This document shows positions 8,232 to 13,015 of a stretch of DNA of 13,015 nt, in pieces. The notes under the pieces are model-generated. The model was given only the letters and a program-made list of their open reading frames with translations. It was not told the origin of the DNA and made no database searches. How positions within the stretch are numbered: the stretch's first letter is position 1; each line of letters starts with the position of its first letter. The position numbers and the translations under genes were made by a program. The stretch is from Cytophagales bacterium (GTDB taxonomy: Bacteria; Bacteroidota; Bacteroidia; Cytophagales; Cyclobacteriaceae). The stretch is taken from the NCBI GenBank assembly GCA_003500135.1, contig DNTA01000235.1, positions 1 through 13,015 of the forward strand. Direction: 5' to 3'.

Positions 8232-8495
8232 ATTGCACAACAATTACACGCAATGCTGCTTAGGCCTCACAATGGCTTTTGCTGACCGTACTGGAATGTA
8301 ATATCAATTGAAAACAACATCAATTGAATTTAATCGGATTTGACCCGCATTTAAAATGCTGGTAAATATTATTTTGGATAGGTAGAGGGTTGTTGAAAGT
8401 CACACCCAGAACGGTAAAATCAGCCATACTCTTTGGTATTCCGGCTTTAGGTTATCTCGTGTAACCTGACAAAGCGTGTAACTAATACCCATAGG

Positions 8496-9190
8496 CTAAC
8501 TCAAATAGTTTTTCAACTTTAATTGATCGTCTTTGGAAACCTCTAATTTGAATTGATCATTATTGTTTGTTGGGATGCAGCTATAAAGTTCTTTCAATGA
8601 GCCTTTTTTTCCGGTAACTAACTCATAAAAACTTGCACCATCAATCCCTCTGATCAATTCATTTTTAGCACAACGTGTTCCCGTTCTTTTATTTTACGGT
8701 GTGAATGGTTTATTAAACTGCAGTGGTTTTTCAGGGATTATGGTAACATAGTAAATTGTAAAACCTTTGAACGTGCTCGCCTTGGGCATTACGATATGTT
8801 CAAATTCTTCATAGAGAGAACCCAGTGTATCTTTTTTGACCGTATTATGTTGGTTTTTTACTTCTACTAATATTTTTTCTTGCTACAAATGACGTCAACC
8901 TGTTCACCTACTTTTAGGTTTTCCCATCCTTCTACATTTCCAAGAATGATCTGGTGAAAATCACCAATGTGATTTTGAAGTGTCTTTTGCGATTTACGAG
9001 ATTTTTCACTTATCAGCCATTTGGTATAATCTATTTGGAAGCCAGAAATTTCGAACATAGCTGAAAAAGGATCAATAACATTTTTGTGAAATTCTTTCTC
9101 AGCTTTTTGTTGGGCTTCTCTAGCTAACTGCAATACATGTCGAACAGAACTAAGTAAATCCTTATCGGATATAAAATCCAAATACGCCAT
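8496..9190 (-). pseudogene. Eco47II-family type II restriction endonuclease, frameshifted
   Basis: From ATG 9190 the frame gives MAYLDFISDKDLLSSV and, further on, VIDPFSAMF, QKTLQNHIGDFHQIILG and VDVICSKKK. These are hallmarks of the Eco47II restriction-endonuclease family, whose namesake cuts GGNCC. It then stops at 8867. Adding one A to the six-A run (8873-8878) restores ILVEVKNQHNTVKKDTLGSLY and the full C-terminus, including IDGASFYELVTGKKG, to a natural stop at 8496-8498. One more TAA (8694-8696, codon 166, after FNKPFTP) interrupts it. Repaired length is 231 residues, normal for the family. The PD-(D/E)XK core is Asp99 and Glu110-Val-Lys112. The existing 107-residue product lacks the E-x-K half of the active site and should be inactive. 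The start overlaps the methyltransferase end by 29 bp, suggesting coupled translation originally. Confidence 0.85.
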
Positions 9191-10524
9191 TTTTCATTTT
9201 TAACCTGAAACTAGCATTTTTATAAAGGAATTCAAAAAATTCTAATTGGGTGAATTCCAGTTTTGATTGATTAATATTCACTACCTTTTCTTGAAGTCCA
9301 TAAGAATTATAAGCTTCATTTAGAAATCTCACAATGGAATACCCAACTTCCTTAGCCAGTTTCACTGGCACAGCATTGCCAATCTGCTTGTATTGGTTAG
9401 AAACCGATCCAGCAAATTTCCAATCATCGGGGAATGTTTGAATCCTTGCGTACTCACGGACTTTAAAAGGTCTAGTTTCATCAGGATGGCATCTTTCAGT
9501 CTGATTTTGAGCTGGGCTGCATGTTAATGTTAAGCTTGGTTCTTCCCAGCTCATTCTCCTGGCCATTCCTGTCTTTCCACCACCTAAATAGAAACTTTTT
9601 TTGTATGAATTCATTTTGAAGATTCAATGGAAAATCTCTCCAATACCCACCAGGAGGCGCCGTGTCTAAAATTTCTCGTTTCTTTTTTGGGTATAACCCC
9701 CCATCAAATCCAGGAACATCAGTTGGAAATAGTTCCCCCGCTTTTAGTGCATCCTTCAAGGTGTATATCTTTTTGTAGGGTTTTGGATAGCTAAAGTCAA
9801 TTTCGATATCCTTTCGAATGCCAACTAAAATAAGCCTTTCCCTTTTTTGTGTGACATTGTAAAAAATCGCTTTTAAAATCCTTGGATCAATGGGTTTGTA
9901 ACCAATTTCATCCAAGATGGATCTCATGCCTTCTAATGTTCTGCCTTCATCATGGTTGAGTGGCCCTTTTACATTTTCACCAATACAGATAAGTGGTTTA
10001 GTTTCATCAACTACCCTGGCAAACTCATAGAACAGTGTTCCTCTAGCATTGTTAAGACCCACCTTTTTTCAAGCATAACTAAATGCTTGACAAGGAAATC
10101 CACCAGTGACAACATCAATTTGCTTTTCAAGATGGCTAAATGAAAAATTTCTAACCTCTCCCTCCATTACATTCCATTGAGGTCGGTTTAACCTTATTGT
10201 TTCGGATGCCCAATGATCGATTTCATTTAAAGCAATACATTTAAGGCCAGCTTTTTCTAGTCCTATGGCGAGCCCCCCGGCACCAGCAAAAAGTTCTAAA
10301 ACAGTATAATTATAATTTGGCGCTACCTTATTACCATTTTCGTTTGGGTTAAACAGGAAATCCTGTTCATCAAAAATTTTAAGCTGCTCTTTACGATATA
10401 CCCTTTAGTTACTCATAGGTTCTCGAACTGCTGTTAGTTTCCCATTATTGTCCCATCTTCTTAAAGTTTCTTTGCTTTTTCCCAGTAAATCCGCAACTTC
10501 GGACAATGAATAATAATCTTTCAT
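9162..10524 (-). pseudogene. HTH-fused DNA cytosine-5 methyltransferase of the R-M system, broken
   Basis: Starting at ATG 10524, the first 60 residues (YYSLSEVADLLGKSKETLRRW) are a MerR/excisionase-like helix-turn-helix. The C5-methyltransferase core follows: motif I ELFAGAGGLAIGLE (77-90), GGFPCQAFS with catalytic Cys145, ENV at 183-185, QKRER at 226-230, a variable target-recognition region, and IGNAVPVKLAKEVG near the end. Lesions are TAA at codon 40 (10405-10407, after EPMSN where family members usually have Tyr), TGA at codon 152 (10069-10071, where Gly is expected in SYAGKK), and one extra A in a run of seven (about 9596-9602) that shifts the frame near codon 308. Repaired, it is 453 residues. 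An HTH on such enzymes usually autorepresses the operon. No functional methylase can be made; the first 39 residues might still be expressed. Confidence 0.87.
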
Positions 10525-10561
10525 GGTAAATAACCAACTTATTAACCCTTATACATGGTTA

Positions 10562-10589
10562 CAAATATAAATTAAAATAGCTAATACAA
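10562..10589 (-). promoter_or_regulatory. candidate promoter of the methyltransferase
   Basis: On the minus strand, TTG (10587-10589) and TATATTTG (10562-10569) are separated by 17 bases, a full match to the Bacteroidetes TTG/TAnnTTTG pattern. Transcription would start near 10555, about 30 bases before the ATG at 10524. Two similar blocks, CATGGTAAATA at 10522 and CATGGTTACAAATA at 10555, bracket the start region and could be operator half-sites for the methylase's own HTH domain (inference). No clear promoter was seen for the divergent Vsr gene in the same 89-bp gap. Confidence 0.5.
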
Positions 10590-10613
10590 TAAAAGCATTG
10601 AATTAAATCTGTA

Positions 10614-11081
10614 ATGCCAAAAGCTTATAATGAACAACCGATAAAAGTGCCCCGATTTGAGGAAAACAAAGGTTTTTATACCACACAGGAAAGAAGCAAA
10701 CACATGTCCAAAATTCGAGGAAAAAACACTAAGCCTGAATTAATGTTTAGGAAAGCATTATATGGGAATGGCGTTCGATACAGAGTAAATGTTAAGAAAT
10801 TACCTGGAAAACCCGATATAGCCAATGTCTCAAAGAAATTCGTTGTTTTTATTGATGGGGAGTTCTGGCATGGGTTCAATTGGACTGAAAAGAAAGCAAG
10901 AATAAAATCTAACCGTGATTTCTGGATTCCAAAAATTGAAAGGAATATGCAAAGGGATTCTGAAAACAATTCAAAGTTAGAAGCTATGGGTTTCAAAGTT
11001 TTCCGTTTCTGGGAGCAGGAAGTTAGGAATAGCCTCGACTGTTGTGTTAGTCAAGTAGTTAATTATATTCAGACTCGCTAA
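10614..11081 (+). CDS. vsr: Vsr-type very short patch repair endonuclease
   Basis: A 155-residue open gene divergent from the broken methylase. ERSKHMSKIRGKNTKPELMFRKAL (26-49), GVRYRVNVKKLPGKPDI (53-69), FIDGEFWHG (79-87), FWIPKIERNMQRD (103-115) and GFKVFRFWE (126-134) follow the Vsr family order. Vsr nicks 5' of the T in T:G mismatches formed when 5-methylcytosine deaminates at the partner methylase's sites. The catalytic Asp (Asp68) and His (His86) are present. Compared with E. coli Vsr from memory, the structural zinc ligands (C66, H71, C73, C117) are replaced by Glu83, Phe88, Trp90 and Gln135, and H64 by Asp81, so this belongs to a zinc-less branch. The gene is intact although its M and R partners are dead. 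ATG 10614 is used; Met31 is an alternative start that would drop 30 residues. Confidence 0.88.
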   Translation: MPKAYNEQPIKVPRFEENKGFYTTQERSKHMSKIRGKNTKPELMFRKALYGNGVRYRVNVKKLPGKPDIANVSKKFVVFIDGEFWHGFNWTEKKARIKSNRDFWIPKIERNMQRDSENNSKLEAMGFKVFRFWEQEVRNSLDCCVSQVVNYIQTR

Positions 11082-11278
11082 GCTCTTTTACAACCTTGGT
11101 TTGCAGTTTGGCCAGTGAATATGCAAATATGCTATTTGTAGAAACTTGCCTAAAGGCGAAAAGAGAAATAGCCACGTTAAAACGTAACCCCCTCTACCCC
11201 CTTACACTAAAACCAGTAGCCTACCCAAAACAAAACCCAGACCAATAAAATAAACCATTTTTTGGTCCGGACCAGCAA
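11082..11278. other. gap between convergent vsr and the small-gene operon
   Basis: No gene seen. It contains small hairpins (for example ACGTT-AA-AACGT near 11171) and a perfect 12-bp palindrome TGGTCCGGACCA at 11263-11274. The latter includes overlapping GGTCC and GGACC, both matches to GGNCC. No convincing terminator for vsr was found. Confidence 0.4.
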
Positions 11279-11304
11279 TAAAAAGCCCGGCCATTTGGCG
11301 CCGG
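11279..11304 (-). terminator. intrinsic terminator of the DUF4440/57-aa pair
   Basis: On the minus strand, CCGGC, an 8-base loop and GCCGG (an alternative pairing uses GCC AAAT GGC) are followed by GCTTTTTA. This is a GC stem with a short U-tract, about 80 bases after the stop of the 57-residue gene, in the correct orientation to end that transcript. Confidence 0.55.
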
Positions 11305-11382
11305 ATTTCGGCTATTGGCCTCACCGCAAAATGTTTTGTTGCACGGTTGCCGGCTACTTTCCCGCCAGGGGCATTGGCCGGC

Positions 11383-11556
11383 TTACTTTTCTAAAATGGT
11401 GTACGCCATTTCGTACTGCTGGAGGAATATCGGGGCCTGCAGACCAAAGCGCAGCATGCTGTTGTCCAGCTTTTGCCTCAGCAGCTCGTTGGCGGCGTCG
11501 ATGGCCTGGTGCAGGGCGGCCTTGTTGCCCACGTTTACGGTGGGAGGAATAGTCAT
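11383..11556 (-). CDS. 57-residue hypothetical protein, translationally coupled
   Basis: ATG at 11556 opens a frame of 57 codons closed by TAA at 11383-11385. The first residues are MTIPPTVNVGNKAALHQAID and the last are QQYEMAYTILEK. Its ATG overlaps the upstream stop in ATGA, the classic four-base overlap of coupled genes, and an intrinsic terminator follows. The protein is mostly helical, with an amphipathic middle (NELLRQKLDNSML). It has no signal peptide or membrane segment and is likely cytoplasmic, although the upstream partner is an exported lipoprotein. I do not recognise a family. Its GC-rich composition resembles the upstream gene, which supports a shared origin. Because it is short and lies opposite a longer plus-strand frame, it is easily missed. 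Confidence 0.6.
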   Translation of the reverse strand: MTIPPTVNVGNKAALHQAIDAANELLRQKLDNSMLRFGLQAPIFLQQYEMAYTILEK

Positions 11557-12023
11557 TCTGAACTGTTCCAGATGTCGTGGGTCGTTTTCCAGGCGCCATC
11601 TGATTGTCGTTTCAGGATATTGATGTATTCCGACTCGGCATAGGTGGTATCGCCGGTGGATTTATCATACAAAGTGACTTTAGCCAGGCCGCGACCATAG
11701 GCCATATCGCCACTGACTTCCATCTCGAGGTACCCGCTTTCCAGTTCGGTTATATACTGGTCAAAAATGGATTGGTAATACTTCTGTACCTCATCTTTAC
11801 CTATTAAGGTTGGGCTGCCCGGAGGCATCAGACGGGCGCTATCGGTGAAGTGTATTGCAATACCTGCTGCATTGCCTTCATTAAAAGCCCTGGCACGCGC
11901 GGCGCTTACCGCGGAGATTGTTTCCTTATCTGCTACGCCAGCGCCTTGTTTCGGCTGGCAATGCATGAGCAAAAATCCACAAGTTAAAAAGATAAAGGGC
12001 ATTACTTTTGAATTGAGTACCAT
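11553..12023 (-). CDS. DUF4440/SnoaL-like (NTF2 fold) lipoprotein
   Basis: A 156-residue protein with an N-terminal hydrophobic signal (VMPFIFLTCGFLLMHC). The likely lipidated residue is Cys22; Cys15 is an alternative, and the His before Cys22 is unusual for a lipobox. Residues 32-154 read as a cystatin/NTF2-like cone: AARARAFNEGN, then DSARLMPPGSPTLIGKDEVQKYYQ, then ESEYINILKRQSDGAWKTTHDIWNS. The DSA-PPG, GKDEV and W-x-x-x-x-D-x-W-N-S features are typical of the DUF4440/SnoaL-like family. Members bind small ligands or are enzymes, and no specific activity can be assigned. A 14-bp palindrome lies about 40 bases upstream of the ATG at 12023. The stop overlaps the start of the 57-residue gene by four bases. 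Confidence 0.85.
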   Translation of the reverse strand: MVLNSKVMPFIFLTCGFLLMHCQPKQGAGVADKETISAVSAARARAFNEGNAAGIAIHFTDSARLMPPGSPTLIGKDEVQKYYQSIFDQYITELESGYLEMEVSGDMAYGRGLAKVTLYDKSTGDTTYAESEYINILKRQSDGAWKTTHDIWNSSE

Positions 12024-12064
12024 GGTTATTTAAATTTTTAATTGCGCGCTCAATATCCCTATCC

Positions 12065-12078
12065 TGATTTTAAAATCA
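12065..12078. promoter_or_regulatory. 14-bp perfect palindrome upstream of the DUF4440 gene
   Basis: TGATTTTAAAATCA is its own reverse complement and ends 42 bases before the ATG at 12023. Its position suits a dimeric repressor or activator site, but AT-rich palindromes also arise by chance. Confidence 0.3.
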
Positions 12079-12242
12079 AACAGCAAAGAAAAATATCCTT
12101 GGCCCCCCAAAAACCGTAGGACGATCACCCTTTGTAGTCTGCCACTGCGTAGCGCTGATGAAATCAAGGGTCTGTGACCATGCCGAATAACCTGATCTAT
12201 CAATGAATGGTTGAATTCCATCTTTAACTGAAGTCCCTCAAT

Positions 12243-12303
12243 ATCGCAAGTTTAGCGCAGCGCAACTTGTGGTGATCATGCGGCGAGTTTTTTAACTTGC
12301 GAT
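12243..12303. repeat. 10-bp inverted repeat with nested hairpin
   Basis: ATCGCAAGTT (12243-12252) and AACTTGCGAT (12294-12303) pair perfectly over 41 bases. A third related piece, GCAACTTG (12262-12269), can pair with the first arm instead (AAGTT with AACTT), giving two competing folds. Confidence 0.6.
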
Positions 12304-12351
12304 TCATCAACAATATTCCACTTAGTTGACGCGGCAGCAGTCCTCTCTCAC

Positions 12352-12381
12352 CCTCAGAGTCTTACGGTGGGGACTCTGAGG
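12352..12381. repeat. 10-bp perfect hairpin
   Basis: CCTCAGAGTC (12352-12361), a 10-base loop, and GACTCTGAGG (12372-12381). No T-tract on either side, so it is not a standard terminator. Confidence 0.75.
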
Positions 12382-12429
12382 AACGCAAAATAAAGACCTG
12401 GGACTTTAGGAGCGGGACCACCTTGAAAT

Positions 12430-12453
12430 GTTGCAGGTGACAACCCCTGCAAC
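12430..12453. repeat. 8-bp perfect hairpin
   Basis: GTTGCAGG (12430-12437), loop TGACAACC, and CCTGCAAC (12446-12453). It lies 48 bases from the preceding hairpin, so the two may belong to one structured unit. Confidence 0.7.
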
Positions 12454-12603
12454 GGCGTGATATTGGTTCAGGGGTAGGGCTCAATGGCCCGGAAAATTGA
12501 GTTATTAAGTGGACGCTCTCCTCGATTAAGGATTTCAACGGACGATACGATCAGAGAGATGGTGGTTTATTTAAAGTTTATCTTCTCGATCGTGATGAGA
12601 ACT

Positions 12604-13015
12604 TCATGACCTCTGAACCCAATTCTTAATCTGGATATTGGAAATGCGTTCAAAATCCTTAAGATTTTCAGTGACCATAATTAAGTCTTTTTCTACTGCT
12701 GTACATCCAATCAACAAGTCAAAATCGCTAAGCATTTCTCCCATCTTTCTTAACCTGGCCTTTTCTTTTCCATAGTTTAAAATCGAATCATATATGGGCA
12801 GTATAGTGATTTGGTCAATAAACTGGTTGATTATTTCGTGATTCCTAGAGGGATTTTTACTGTTTTCAGCACCATAAACCAGCTCCGCAAGGGTAATCTC
12901 CGAAATGGCACAATTAGATAGTCCTGTTTCTTTTAATTAGTCTATTATACCAAACTTCCCTCGGAAGAAATGAATACATATATTGGAATCAAGGTAACCA
13001 CCTCGTAAAGTACAC
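12604..13015 (-). pseudogene. VapC-type PIN-domain toxin, interrupted by a stop, partial at edge
   Basis: Reading leftward from the window edge gives YLDSNICIHFFRGKFGIID, then TAA (12937-12939), then LKETGLSNCAISEITLAELV, a long helical stretch, SDFDLLIGCTAVEKD, MVTENLKDFERI, and a natural TGA at 12604-12606. The PIN-domain order is clear: first Asp (YLDSN), Glu in AELVYG, Asp in DFDLLIG, and the TENLKDF end. VapC toxins are RNases blocked by a VapB antitoxin encoded just upstream, which here would lie beyond the window. The start codon is not visible. The single stop falls about 20 residues in, where a Lys, Glu or Gln codon would fit. Unless translation reinitiates or reads through, the toxin is dead. 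Confidence 0.8.

Larger units (their letters stand above)
7869..8495. other. gene-poor stretch with repeats and hairpins
   Basis: No coding frame is convincing; the 61-residue minus frame at 7846-8031 overlaps the end of the glycosyltransferase gene and has no features. Contents are a CRISPR-repeat-like hairpin at 8054-8086, the second copy of the 27-bp repeat at 8205-8231, and a 16-bp-spaced pair of ATCAATTGAA at 8303-8312 and 8319-8328. There is also a 6-bp hairpin (AGGTTA, 7-base loop, TAACCT) at 8449-8467, 29 bases past the restriction-gene stop on its strand, without a T-tract. Confidence 0.5.
12079..12603. other. non-coding, hairpin-rich block
   Basis: No supportable gene. The minus frame at 12030-12221 shows no recognisable features. 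The segment carries three perfect inverted repeats, listed separately, within about 210 bases, far denser than the rest of the window. This suggests a structured RNA, a dispersed palindromic repeat, or the ends of a lost mobile element. Confidence 0.5.

Noticed and set aside
8496..10524. Alternative genetic code or programmed stop read-through in R and M
   Set aside because: Both TAA and TGA occur, two frameshifts are also needed, and neighbouring genes use normal stops; ordinary mutation is simpler.
11262..11623. Two plus-strand frames (96 and 102 codons)
   Set aside because: They are opposite the 57-residue gene and the end of the DUF4440 gene. Cys/Arg-rich composition is typical of shadows of GC-rich coding DNA.
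12030..12221. Minus-strand frame of 63 codons upstream of the DUF4440 gene
   Set aside because: No recognisable motif, and it runs across the putative operator palindrome; another frame of the same DNA looks just as plausible, so no coding call is made.
12340..12500. Group II intron or tRNA-like element
   Set aside because: No intron domain V signature, reverse-transcriptase frame or cloverleaf could be drawn; only the separate hairpins are supported.

Overview
The window looks like a chromosomal accessory stretch of a Bacteroidota genome, probably Cytophagales-like (inference). The support is two candidate promoters of the Bacteroidetes type (TTG or TTTG, 17 bases, TAnnTTTG), A-rich rather than GGAGG-type leaders, and an AraC-HTH/cyclase/TPR regulator of a kind common in that group. 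No rRNA, tRNA or housekeeping gene is present to fix the taxonomy.

Left part (1-5030): a leftward pair encodes an ankyrin-repeat lipoprotein (1447-2040) and an integral-membrane acyltransferase-3 protein (281-1396), separated by a strong hairpin. Divergent from them is an 885-residue membrane-tethered protein (2373-5030). It joins an AraC-type DNA-binding domain, a class III nucleotide-cyclase domain with altered substrate residues, one membrane helix, a TolB-like module and TPR repeats. The divergent intergenic region carries three copies of a 20-bp repeat in exact 20-bp phase, a candidate operator.

Middle part (5031-8495): a degraded IS1595/ISXO2-type transposase remnant (about 5340-5790), then a polytopic GT39/ArnT-like glycosyltransferase (6258-7868). 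A gene-poor stretch follows with a solitary CRISPR-repeat-like hairpin (8054-8086) and one copy of a 27-bp exact repeat whose other copy is at 153-179.

Right part (8496-13015): a complete but broken type II restriction-modification cassette. The leftward genes are an HTH-fused cytosine-5 methyltransferase (two nonsense codons and one frameshift) and an Eco47II-family endonuclease (one frameshift and one nonsense codon). Divergent from them is an open Vsr-type mismatch endonuclease gene. Next come a leftward pair, a DUF4440/SnoaL-like lipoprotein and an unreported 57-residue protein coupled by an ATGA overlap and closed by a terminator, then a hairpin-rich non-coding block. At the edge is a VapC/PIN toxin with one in-frame stop.

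The most notable feature is this cluster of recently inactivated defence or addiction genes (R, M, vapC) around an apparently intact Vsr. Next are the 20-bp phased operator candidate with its unusual membrane-bound AraC/cyclase protein, and the hidden 57-aa coupled gene.
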